Assembly: GCA_000787465.1 (NCBI GenBank)
Contig: JSYX01000232.1
Location: 1 to 36,423, forward strand
Origin: Thermomucor indicae-seudaticae
Lineage: Eukaryota > Mucoromycota > Mucoromycetes > Mucorales > Lichtheimiaceae
Reading direction: 5' to 3'
DNA: 36,423 nt
Every line of letters begins with the position of its first letter. The first letter of the stretch is position 1. The notes below the pieces were generated by a model, which saw nothing but the letters and a program-made list of their open reading frames with translations, had not been told where the DNA came from and ran no database searches. Below, piece after piece: positions 11,901 to 22,066 of the stretch. Made by a program: the position numbers and the translations under genes.

Positions 11901-13582
11901 TGGACAGGGAAGCTGTCATTGATACCTGTTAATCTTGGGTCATCCGCTGTCACAATACTTGTCGTTACTCACAAGATCTTTTGTTGGGTGTAGTTGCAAA
12001 GCAAAATGACTTCATGGTTGTCGAAAAGAACGGCTGTGGCGTATTCCTACAACATGACTCAGGATTAACGAAAAAGGAACCAGGAACCACAACAATGTAC
12101 ATACCGTCGCTGACACCTGAGTAATGCCAGCAGTAAATGCGACCTTTCGCGGTATCACTTGTCGCAGGTCATCGGCGGTGGAGTGATAGCCTGTTAATTC
12201 GATGAGTATCGAAGCTAAGACCGCTAACGTATAGCCTACACCCACCCAATTGCCCTTGGTTGTATCCAAACGTAAATATATCGGTCTTTGTATATACAAC
12301 TGAATGCACTGCTGATGCGGCAGCTCCAATGATTGCTTGTTTCTTCAGGCATTGTGCCTGTACTTTTCGTGGGACTAGCTGTGCACCCTCCTTGCTGTCC
12401 TCCAGCTCGTATCCTAATGCAAAATAGCAGTTTCATCCAATCAGATTCAGTTCCGAAAGCTTGTGCCCAATTTCCTCTTACCCAGCTGGCCGAATTCATT
12501 ACTGCCAAACGTGATCACGTTGCGACTCTCTGTAACAGCAACTGTGTGGTCTCGACCAAGAGCGACAGCGATGATGCGTTCGGACCATGGCACAGGACGA
12601 AACGTCAACTGGGTATCTGACTCTTTACCCGTTCCCAATCTACCACTCTGACCGAATCCACATAGCAACAAATTATGTGTTGTCTCCGTGGTCACGACAG
12701 CTGAATGGTACTTTGACATGTGCACGGATTCAATCATAACTCGCGGCCTCGTCATTATTTTTTTCGAACGCTGCGACTCGAACTCCAAGGGAACACGTTC
12801 GGGAAACTGCCTATTTTCCGAATCACGGTGACCGAGCACGTAGTTGGCATTGCTTCCCCACGAGTACAAGGCCGTTCCTCCACTGATTTGCCTCTTCCTT
12901 GGCTTGTCCGCCGCTGTTTCTAACATGGTGTCGTCTCCATTGACTGGATCATCCACTGTTACTTGGACTACTGGAAACGTGTTCTCTACCGTTGTGAAAT
13001 AAAGTTCGAGCGGTTTCAGGCCCTCGTAATCCTACAGACACAAGAAGGAGAGCATTACGTAAGTGCGCACATCACCAACTGCATTCTGGCAACTACCTTG
13101 ATATTAAGATCGATATCATGACGTTGCATAAGCATCAGTGCAATTTCTATGTTGCCGAGATATAACGCCCTAGTTCATTGAACAGACATAGCATTAGACC
13201 GACTGATCCCGGTGCTTTAATATCCGAGAATTAAAGAAGGGTCGATGACGAGAACCAACACTTGCCTGTGTAAAGCTGTCCAACCGTTTTCGTGATCCCG
13301 GAGATTCACATCAACCAGTGGGCATTCTACTAGTAATTTCACAATTTCGACTCGATTCCGTGCTGCAGCCAAATGCAGTGCCGTTCTCCCGAGAATGGAC
13401 CGTTTATTGAGGTTAATCTGTCTCGTTCCTCCTGCGGCCTTCGAATGTCGTTGCACATGGCGATGGCCTTGGTCACCTTTCAATAACGTAGGTGGCGGGC
13501 CAGTACCGGACGTGGCTCTTTCGATTAAGTCCCGAATAAGTTCTACATTGTTGTCTTTTACGGCTTTAAAGATCGAAATCAT
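8917..13582 (-). CDS. IBtk-like ankyrin-RCC1-BTB-BTB protein (11 exons, 1347 aa)
   Basis: Exons: 13266-13582, 13097-13169, 12482-13031, 12246-12413, 12105-12190, 11973-12046, 10278-11912, 9774-10223, 9638-9713, 9340-9578, 8917-9292; 4044 nt in frame. Domains in order: ankyrin repeats (aa 1-145; GRTALHLAAARNRVEIVKLL), RCC1 blades (about 165-480; LYSWGSNANYVLG, ITFGSNEFGQLG, FTFGYNQGQLG), a charged coiled coil (592-650), BTB1 (666-784), BTB2 (808-934), a disordered region, and a C-terminal conserved helix ending EFYVQT..GEWFEIE. Length and order match animal IBtk and fission yeast Btb3, where the BTB domains recruit Cullin-3, so a ubiquitin-ligase adaptor role is expected. Intron 1 starts with GC (AG|GCAAGT) rather than GT. 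The exon 6-7 junction uses a 60-nt intron because nearer AGs break the frame. Confidence 0.9.
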
Positions 13583-14006
13583 CAGTTGAAACGTTCGGTT
13601 GAAAAAGGTACGAATTCCTGAAGATCAAGCGGGAATTTCTCTACGATGCGTTACTGGTTTTTAACGTTTAAAACGTTATTTACCTAATGGCACGCATGAA
13701 CTGCCGTTCCACTTCTAATATACAGTACGATAGACTTGGAATGATCGACATCAATTTATGGCTACTATATGTAAAAGCTACCGCAAATTTTTCTTCGTTC
13801 TTGTCGTAATTATGATTATGTATCACGCTTAAGGAAATTGCCTCTTCAGCAGTAATGTTTTCGAACCTGTGCAGGGACAGAGAGTCGTTAACCTATCAAT
13901 GTCAGACTGTGAAACTGATTGCGCCATTGCCTTTTACACTTTAGAGAGCTTTTAATAACGGGGAATGCCGCAGCTGCATGAGTATTTTAGAGCTTGTCGT
14001 ATGCCT

Positions 14007-14680
14007 CTATGTAGGTGAAGTATATCCTCCAATGCGCTCATGAGGTTCGATCACGCTATGACACTTGAAGCAGTAGCACTTCTGTTTATCTTCAAGGAAG
14101 AAAAAAGGTTGAGATGCAGAAAGCGATAGAACCCGGGAGACTTAGAATTAGCCTCATATTGATAAAAGCTATAATCCCCTGAAGACGATATCCACGCCAC
14201 ATCGTTTATCCGTCTGTCTTTAGGCCAAGACAATGTGTTCTTGCAGTGCTTTGAATCGCAGAATCAGGAGGAAAGATATTCCACCAACGACCAGACTTGT
14301 TGGAATTTGTCAAAAAAACAAAGATCATAATTTGTAACTATAATTGGTTCCTTTAGGTGTGTGTATCCTCGGAAAGGGTTCTTGTACGACATAGAAGAAA
14401 AAACAGAGATCGCCTTTGCTCCGATGCCAGAGTGCCACGGGACTAAAAAAAACAACGTGGTGTTGTTTTATCTGCAGGAAACCTTTTGCATAAACACTGA
14501 GAGTTGACTTTGTACATGGTAACAGTAATACTACCCTTGCAGGATCCTGGTTCCAATGACCTAGACACAAGACAAGTACAGACCGTTCGAGACTCTGTCA
14601 TTTCTTTTTCTGTCTGCGGGTAGAATTCCAGAATATCCAACCAAAAAGGAGCGCCATTATTATCGGATTTGTGCGTTTCA
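14007..14680 (-). pseudogene. Unresolved coding-like remnant with a Cys-rich end
   Basis: Minus-strand pieces read like protein but do not join cleanly. A first frame (from about 14673) runs HKSDNNGAPFWLDILEFYPQ and on, without a start codon. A middle piece includes RRINDVAWISSSGDYSFYQY (about 14140-14215). A last piece, ending with TAG at 14007, is LEDKQKCYCFKCHSVIEPHE followed by RIGGYTSPT and carries a CxC-x2-C pattern that could bind zinc. In-frame stops lie between them, so this is either a multi-intron gene I could not splice or a decayed one. I name no family. Confidence 0.35.
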
Positions 14681-15033
14681 TGTTTTTTATCTGTAATCTA
14701 ATCTTCTTTTACCCTCCATACAGGTAATTGCTTTCTGTCGTGTTCTGTGACCCTGAATGATATCCTAGTTTGTGCTAGGTGGAATAATGCGTTCATGCAA
14801 CATATGGTGTTCAGCATGGTGCTGGAAAGTTCGAGTATAACGCGTTACATGGCTGACCATGAAAAGTTTTATGAGCGTGCATGGCTGGTCGGTCTGTGCT
14901 CTCGCTTCGGAGAATGTTGGATCGACAGAAGGGAGAGTGTAAAGTTCTCGACAGAACCGCGTGCAACCACTCTGTGATTCGTTCCACTCTCATTATTTTT
15001 TGCCTTTTTCGAGCGTGTTCCTTGTAACAATGG

Positions 15034-15041
15034 TATATAAA
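15034..15041 (+). promoter_or_regulatory. TATA box of the GNAT gene
   Basis: TATATAAA lies 91 bases before the chosen ATG (15125), leaving a 5' leader of about 60 bases. Confidence 0.6.
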
Positions 15042-15124
15042 GACGTACCGGATCACAAAATTCATTTATTCTATACCTTCCTCGCTGCTACTACTGCCAC
15101 TACTGCCAAGGGCTGCTGCCTACC

Positions 15125-15940
15125 ATGTCTGTCACCATGCCCACTCCCCATCATGAATTACTGTTCCCTCAACCTCTCAGTCGAAAATTTAGCGTCAATA
15201 TTGACCAGCCAGAAGTGAATGTTCGGCCCATCGTGAAAGGTATGTAGATTAAGGCTCACATCCAGCAAAATTTTTCTGACGTTTAGCATGTGTTAGGCGC
15301 TATCAAGGAGGCCGCTCATACTTTGGCTGAAGCGTATCATGCCAACGAGTTTTTACGATGGTGTGCTCGTGGCCTGCAGCAACCGAAACACAGCGAATTC
15401 CTCTACACTTTTTTCAAGCATATCATCAATGCCTCGACCCTGGCCAGCCGTGATTTTGCAGTCCAAGTGGATGGATGCAAGGGAGTCCTTATCTGGAGCC
15501 ATCGGACCATGATTGCCTCTCCCTCCTTGAGTGGCACGTTCAAGATTGCCCGACTTATCGGATGGTCATCTGCACTCAAAACTTCTTTGAAATTCCAACC
15601 TGCTTCCTGCGATAAGATGCGACGCAAGATAATGGCCGAACACGGCAACAATTGCTTGGTTATCTGCTATCTAGGAGTGCTGCCCCACGAGCAGGGTAAA
15701 GGTCTTGGTCGCGCCCTTCTTCAGCCTGTCCTTGATAAGGCAGATGCGGCCCATTATCAAGTCTATGCCGAAGTCAGCGACGAAAAGGCCGTTGGTTTCT
15801 TTGAACGTTTTGGGTTCTACGAGCGTGGCCGAGTCCTTGTCGACAATAAGCTACACATTATCTTTATGGTCCGCGATCCAGTTATCCGCAGCGATCCTGT
15901 ATCGCTGCAGTTCAGCCCCGGTCGACGTGTGTCCGCTTAA
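15125..15940 (+). CDS. GNAT-family N-acetyltransferase (2 exons, 252 aa)
   Basis: Exons 15125-15239 and 15297-15940. The nearest AG (15286) breaks the frame; the next one (15296) restores it and gives VNVRPIVK-GAIKEAAHTLAE, which fits the first strand and helix of the GNAT fold. Core motif A is clear: a hydrophobic strand (CLVICYLGVLP) followed by HEQGKGLGRALLQ, the acetyl-CoA pyrophosphate-binding loop (Q/R-x2-G-x-G/A type). Motif B follows as VYAEVSDEKAVGFFERFGFY. The N-terminal 38 residues look flexible and there is no signal peptide, so a cytosolic soluble enzyme is likely. The acyl acceptor (small molecule or protein) cannot be read from sequence. It is divergent from the IBtk-like gene and convergent with the carrier gene. 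Confidence 0.88.
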
Positions 15941-16236
15941 TTGGAGCACACACTCTTAGCATGTTCTATACCCTTGGAGCTCTATCCAGTTTTTGCGACA
16001 TACCCATCATCATCATTTTTGTCCCATTATGTACATAATTATCATATTCTCTTAAAAAGAAAATCATATGATTTTTTCATAATACAAATCATGATCTATC
16101 AAACTTTTCTACCTGCCATTCGTATCACCTTTCCTGGGAGCTCAGAAAAGGGTTTTTTGGGAGAAACCGAGTTCTGTGCAACGATACCAGTGTCTATTAA
16201 GCACCAATGGGGATGTATCTAGAACGATTTCTTGGT

Positions 16237-17762
16237 TTATGCTGTTGGGGATGTTCGCCGATCCAACCATGCCGAGACTTGCTCATAGACCGCAAACTGA
16301 ACAGCACCGCCTAAAACAAACATGGTAAATCCGATGGTTATAGCACCCTTATCGTCCCTTATTATTATTACCTGGAGCCACTCGGATCATCCGAAGCCAA
16401 GCACCACGGAAAAAAGATCGATATCCTTCATTTCGCATCATGGTTTTTATGCAATCCCATGTGTTTCGATAAGGCCGATTGTCATCTTGCATTCTGTGAT
16501 AAACCCTCGTCGTTAACATCTTCATTGCGATAACAATCCCTTTCTGCGAACCTTGTCTTTACTACATCCGGCGGTGAATTCAGTACAGCAACCATTGTAT
16601 TAGAGAGAAACCCGCTAACCTTAAGAATTTTGCTCTTTTAGTTTGGCTCTTTTGCGTTTCATGTATCGTGTTTACCATATGTTTCCATGGCGCCAAGGGT
16701 TTACTCGGGTCCTCTGATGCTTTTTCGAAAAGCGCCTTGATTTCGGTATAGCCAGAGAACTTGACGACAAGCCCTTGAAACACTTGTTGAGCTATACACG
16801 TCCTCTTTTCCCACTTATTGATGGTTTGCTTACCCCATGATTGACGTGCAACGGTCGCCAGCAAGCCACTGTACAATGCAGTAAATCTAAAACGGGATAT
16901 GGGTTTATCTGCGTTTACACCTTGATATCCGACCGCCCCGCCCCCCTTGTCTCCTGGATGTTCTTACCCTTCCTGGCGGACAATCAGCGATGCCGTGCGT
17001 ATCAGACCATGATATTTCCTCTCGTGCGCTGCATTCATTAAATCGGTTTGCTGACGGACTTTAATCATCTCCAGTGGGGTCACTATTTCATTTCTTTCAG
17101 CATCAAGGGGACCTTTTCTACTACCTATGATTTTTCTTTTGTTACCTAGCGTCACCGCCTGTGTGATTCCAGTACAAATCTAAGGAAGCTGAAAATGTAA
17201 GCAACTTGATAATGAGTCCTTGCATCCGAATCATAGGCACAGCTTACACCAGCGAGCCCTGCTGAGCTGTGAGACGGAATGACAGATCCTTCGAGTTTCT
17301 CAAAGATGGGTTTATACAACGCCAACCCCATGTATTGCAGCGAGACGCGAGGCCCAACGATGCATAGAACGGGTGCTGTTCCTCTGTATAGCGCCGAGAA
17401 ACCTTCTTCTTTAATGACACTGGTGAATGCCTTGAGAATGCCTTGATTGTATCGCGAAGCGACGCGTACAGACTAATTCATTAACGGACAGTCAAGCAAG
17501 ACGTTTTGGGCGTGTTCTTGTCCCGTTCTAATCCTACCTGGAAACGTGTCTTGATGACGTCCGTTGGCTATCACCACAATCGGCTTCAGTTGGACGTGGT
17601 TTGGTCATTGTCGTGTGCAATTCTGTTTACCTGCATGAGCAGGACCTCGACAGTTCCCGCAACAGCGCCTGCAATGGTAGAGTTCTAACTACGTGTCAGC
17701 CTTCTGTCTCACATGACGTTATATGCTGAAATTACCAAGACGCCTTTTTGTGGTTTTGACAT
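16237..17762 (-). CDS. Mitochondrial carrier family protein, Sfc1/Acr1-like (11 exons, 302 aa)
   Basis: Exons: 17736-17762, 17631-17684, 17538-17567, 17248-17472, 17146-17179, 16968-17082, 16834-16886, 16676-16782, 16552-16619, 16372-16493, 16237-16310; 909 nt, all phases consistent. It has the normal 300-residue, three-repeat, six-helix architecture of inner-membrane carriers, with one signature per repeat: PTDVIKTRFQ, TPLEMIKVRQQ and PPDVVKTRMQ. The spacing and the motifs GITQAV, TVARQ and IRVAPG resemble yeast Sfc1 (succinate-fumarate exchange), but the contact region reads RQSWGVFQG, so the substrate is uncertain. Exons 1 (27 nt) and 3 (30 nt) are very small. Without splicing this locus would look like a pseudogene. 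Confidence 0.88.
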
Positions 17763-18153
17763 TGCGGCCCGACTAACCTGTTCCCTGGTTCCTGAAATTG
17801 TTCCCTTACAAATCTTTAATCTTGAATCATGCAGATCGACCAATCAGGCATCGGCTCGGATCTTTTTTTCTCCCGGATGCATGCATGGAAAGCGCTGAAT
17901 GGCAGTAGGCTAATCATATACGCGTTGAGCGTATATTTTACACAGAAAGCAACAGGCCATAATCCAAGTATAACCAAAAGTTTTGGATCATGTTCAACAT
18001 GGGCTCTATTCAGCCATTACGCAAAGTAAGGAAATGCTTGAACTTTTCGCCGGCACGGTTCGAGTCGTTTCCTCTTGGATGTCACTCCAGTGCTTGTGTA
18101 CCTTGAGGACTTGAACCATGCCAATGTGAACAGTCTCCTCAGAAAAAAAAACG

Positions 18154-18375
18154 TCATCCAGACATTTGGCTCTTGCCGGAATGCATGACGAAGCTTCGTG
18201 ACGGGCAGAACAAAGGAAAAGCGATGACGCATTCGTATATGACAAGTTTTCCCCCGTCTCTTAGAAATACGCTGTATGTATTTTTCTCCTCTTCAAGTCG
18301 TTGCGTGGATTCATCCCGGTAAAAGACGACCTTCGAATCACGAGCCGCACTTGAGCATTGAGAATGAAGATTCCG
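18154..18375 (-). other. Coding-like fragment, no start codon found
   Basis: One minus-strand frame reads SSAARDSKVVFYRDESTQRL, then EEEKNTYSVFLRDGGKLVIY and a hydrophobic stretch, ending in TGA at 18154. Its composition is strongly protein-like (amphipathic helix, then beta-strand), but it lacks an ATG and a recognisable family. It could be an exon of an unresolved gene or a remnant. Confidence 0.3.
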
Positions 18376-18548
18376 AGAATCGCAGGATCAGGGTGAATCT
18401 GAATCGCTGTAACAAGTTCGAATAGAATCGCAAACACACAAACAAGTGACTCATCGGGATTCTCAAAAAAGCTAGCAACGGCAGACCTGTCGAAAGGTAC
18501 AAGTGAAAAGACAGAGAGAGAGCGAACGGGCCACTTTTCCTTCTCTCT

Positions 18549-18557
18549 ATATATAGA
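18549..18557 (+). promoter_or_regulatory. TATA-like element just before the pseudo-kinesin ATG
   Basis: TATATATAG ends only 14 bases before the ATG at 18572, too close for a normal leader. Either it is not the functional TATA box, or translation starts elsewhere. Confidence 0.35.
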
Positions 18558-18571
18558 TAGATCCTCTTCTC

Positions 18572-21500
18572 ATGTCGTACAAAAGAGAACAGGCGTTTGA
18601 GTTTACCAAATGCTTACGGGAAGGTCATGACGGAATAAGCTCGTGCTCTCAAGAAACGCAACGACTTGTTCGGCTTGCGCTCGATGGTACGCTCTTTCAT
18701 TTTTCCGTGAAGCAACCCGCTTTATTTTATTTGTTTGGGATTAGGAAACAATGCAGCAGCGGTCTTTATCACAACTGGGTAAAGCAACGTTGACAGGTAA
18801 TGGACATCCGCCAAACCAACTCACATTATATATTTGCTTCTCAGGGCAGCAGATTGTTATAAAATAAAGTAAAAAAGGATGCTACTGTTTATATCAGAAA
18901 AGAAGCGCCTAATCTTCTCTTGCTATGCATAGAAAAGACATTACTTTCCAGCTTATCAACAGGCTGGGTATTGAGCTCACTGCACTCAACATTGATCGAA
19001 GAAAGAAAGCCATGGCGGATATACAGTTGGATTACGCGTAAGTCCGGGGACACGTGGAGCAGGTGCACAACAAAGACTTGAACTGCGGATAGTTACATTG
19101 GTATAGTCGACAGTTGCTGTTACGATCTGCGGGCAGGGCATCGGATCGAGAGTGAGCAATTGAAAGGAAGAACTGTCTTGGAAATAACCCTTAATCTGGA
19201 CAAATTTGCTGCTGGTCGCGTTGTTAGACATCAGGATTCTGGAAAACGGCGTCGAGCAATGGATGAAACGAGCGAAACAGATCGATTCTATATGGGACAA
19301 AGTGAAGGCGGGTTCAAGCATACCCTTTGTTTTACACATGAGGCTTACGGATGAATCGCTTTTCCTGGGGAACTTGGTGGTTGCCGATCTCTTGGAACCC
19401 GAGTTCTGCGAGCCTGCCATTGCAAAACCAGGTTGTTCCATTTTTGATTCTTTTACTCTTCTGAGTAAGTGCTACAGATCAAGCGTAACGGGTTTAACCA
19501 TGTCCCCGTTAATATGGCTGCACACAAGGGAACCAGATAAGCACCTTTCTACCAAGTCAGCAATCTGAAACGAAGGAGGGTGGATCAATAGATACAAGCT
19601 CTAATGTCCTTGTAAAACTACTCGGCGAATACCTCTGTGGACTTGGTCAAACCGTCCTTTTTATGCACTTGAATGTAAGTTGAACTTCTGGAATAGATGC
19701 ATACACGGTTAGTCTAATGCGGCAAAGGAATCTCTGCTTTTACACTTGGACGAGGTATTGGAGACACTCTGTTTTGCCCGTACGTTACATTCGGTTCACT
19801 GCCGTATAGTCCGGAACAAGAGGGATGTCCGCGTCGACTATTATCGAGCCCGTCTGGGAAAGGCGATCCAAGACTGCCAACGTCAAGAGGTAAACAGACA
19901 GTATCGCAAACAAAGAGAGGGAGTTCATACCAGGATCAACAACAGGCAGCATGCAAAGAATTGCAGGACTTGTGGCTGGAAGCCCAAGCTAAGATGGACC
20001 GCATGGAAAAGGAAATAAAAGATCAAGCGGATCTTCTAGAGCAACTGCAGAAAAAGCAAACCGCTTACAAAGAAGTAGCATTTCAACGAACTGCTCAGGA
20101 CGTTTCCGTCGAGGTAGGATTCAGTGGTACTTGCGTGCTTGGTCGCTTCTGATCATATCTGGCAGGATTATAACAACATCCAACATGAAAAGCTTGCGCT
20201 TGTAAATGAAAAGAAGGCTCTGGAAAGCGAGCTAGAATATCATAAATATCTCTCTTCAAAGTCTTTAACACGGGCAATGGAATTGGAGAAGCAGCTGCAT
20301 GTAGCGACTCGCGAGCAAGGTATGGATAACCGCGAATTCTCTTTGTGTGCAGTGTTTGACTCATTGTGAGTTCTTATTTTAGATATCCGTAGAAGTGAAA
20401 TGCAGGAAAGCAAGGTACTGATCTTTAATTGTATGTAGTCAAGTGTTCTCTATATTGAAGCAAAAACCGCTCTGCTTAGGAAACTGTGCATGCGGGCACG
20501 CAAACCAATCTGCAAGGCTTGTATTTACAGCAACTGCAAGAAGCCATTGATGACTATGCTGCGAGATTGGATGAAGCGGAAAAGCTATGCTGTACTCTGC
20601 AGGAACAGCTAAGAGGTCAGGCCATCGAGCAGCAAGAAATCGAATCGTGTGTGCAGGAGTACCTTCAAACAATTACGCGACTCGAGGTAAATGCAGATAG
20701 TGTAGATGCTCTGATATTTCTCAGGTTCTCATGGTTAAGCAGCGCAAAAACCAAGCACTCGTTGAAAAATTTAGAGAGCAACTGGAAATTGAGCACGAGG
20801 ACCGGGACCAAGAAATGCGCCAGGCAATCCTGCAGGTATAAACTAAACCATCGTCTAGACAAATTCAACAACAGGTTTAAGACACTCAAATGGACAGACC
20901 CGTATGTATCAAGGACAACATCAAAGAATGAAGACGCACATTGAGCAACTCAAAGTACGTAAACATTCCTTGCCGACCGAGGCATTCATTATTCGCGACT
21001 GACGAAAACACATCAGGAGCAGCTGAACGAGTGTAAGGCTGACCTTTTGAAATACAAGGCCACTGCGAGCGATTTTAAGGTATGCATCATGATCGTTTGC
21101 TTAGTGGAGAGTAAAGAATATTTTAATTTATCCTAAAATACTATGTAGGTGCGGTGGAAAGAGGAAATGGAATGGAGCCACCGTCAGAACATGATGATGC
21201 AAGAGGAGCGTAACCGTACGAGATGTTATGTCCAGAGCCTGCGTGAGCATGTCTCGGAAACCTTCAAGAGTATTTACTGTGAAAACGTCGATCATGTTAA
21301 AGTGGACAAGGCACCCAACCAACGCCAAGTAACTCTGTCACCTGACGCCCTGGACATTACAGTGCATTTTCCTTCGTCCCCTCTACGGGATGCGCTTGCT
21401 GCAGACGACAGTGACGTCGTTATGGCTTTAGACTCGCAGTCTATCTCTAATCAAGAATTAAAGTTGGAACCTAGAGATACCGACGACGGCGGTCAGAACC

Positions 21501-21858
21501 GCGCGCCTGCAAAGAATGTGCCGCACGAAGAAACAAACAGTGTTGCTCAGCGGAAGCGGAACAAAGGAAAATCTAAAGCGACTTTCTCTGGTAAGTGACA
21601 AAACTCCTGGCTATTACATATAACATTCAGTCGATCTTCTTTATATGCTAACGGCGCGGTTTATAACTATCCTTTTTATTGTTAGCATCTCCACCGCTAA
21701 GCGAAAACCGGCGAGGACGCATAAGAAAACCGCAAAGTTCAAAGGATGGTATAAAGAAAATCGGTGATAGTCATACAGCCGGAGGTAGTAAATGTAGGCG
21801 AGTCCTGCGGTCCATTAACGAGAACCTCGCAAGTCCGCAAAAACCCGCACGGCCATGA
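18572..21858 (+). CDS. Pseudo-kinesin: degenerate kinesin motor-like domain plus coiled coil (17 exons, 767 aa)
   Basis: Exons: 18572-18686, 18745-18778, 18845-18868, 18933-19037, 19093-19151, 19228-19464, 19529-19674, 19713-19889, 19946-20113, 20166-20319, 20383-20414, 20480-20686, 20725-20835, 20898-20954, 21017-21079, 21149-21590, 21686-21858; 2304 nt in frame. aa 10-285 follow the kinesin motor in order: SQETQRLVRLALDGNNAAAV then TTGAADCYKI in place of the P-loop; AYIGIVDSCCYDL for SYxEIYNExxYDL; GSSIPF for SSRSH; LVVADLLEPE for LVDLAGSE; LDEVLETLCFARTLHSV for the closing ETxxTLxFAxR helix. The catalytic Lys/Thr, switch I serines and switch II Gly are all gone, so ATP hydrolysis is very unlikely. 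aa 290-600 are coiled coil; the tail is acidic, then basic. The parent is probably kinesin-14. A role as a non-motor microtubule-binding partner is inference. The N-terminal strand of the motor is missing, so the start may be wrong. Confidence 0.75.
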
Positions 21859-22004
21859 ACAGATCCACGCTCAAGTGATTCAGGACTCTTGAGTCTACGT
21901 AGTTATATGATACGTAGCTCAGTCCAGCAGATGCAAAGGAAACAATTTTTAAGGCATCGGGATTATTGCATCCTCGACTGCTCTCATTGAAATGGAGGCA
22001 CATC

Positions 22005-22012
22005 TATAAAAA
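22005..22012 (+). promoter_or_regulatory. TATA box of the orphan gene
   Basis: TATAAAAA lies 62 bases before the ATG at 22067, at the usual distance for a short leader. Confidence 0.5.
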
Positions 22013-22066
22013 TACAGGCAACGGAATGTCTAAGGTGATCCCTTTTTCCCTTTGTATGTTTCCCAC

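Larger units (their letters stand above)
13583..15124. other. Long intergenic stretch with cryptic coding scraps
   Basis: This lies between the divergent IBtk-like and GNAT genes. 13583-14000 shows nothing I can interpret. 14007-14680 has minus-strand coding-like pieces (separate entry). 14700-15030 has only short uninformative frames before the GNAT promoter. Confidence 0.5.
17763..18571. other. Intergenic region with antisense coding-like pieces
   Basis: This lies between the divergent carrier and pseudo-kinesin genes. Beyond possible promoter DNA it holds a minus-strand coding-like piece at 18154-18375 (separate entry). A second minus frame stays open from 18560 to 18250 without an ATG in its first 80 codons. 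Neither joins to the carrier, whose own start gives a complete protein. Confidence 0.4.

Noticed and set aside
11930..11972. AGs at 26 and 47 nt as acceptors for the sixth intron of the IBtk-like gene
   Set aside because: Both give a stop or a too-short intron; the AG giving a 60-nt intron keeps the frame.
15287..15292. Nearest AG (15285-15286) as acceptor for the GNAT second exon
   Set aside because: It leaves the exons out of phase; the AG at 15295-15296 restores the frame and the expected fold.
16580..17155. First impression of a mitochondrial-carrier pseudogene full of stops
   Set aside because: All interruptions are short GT-AG introns; splicing gives a complete 302-aa carrier.
18055..18070. 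GGTTCGAGTC resembling a tRNA B-box
   Set aside because: Flanking bases do not form a T-stem and no acceptor or anticodon arms are found. I found no convincing tRNA elsewhere either, including at 8418, 14043 and 32846.
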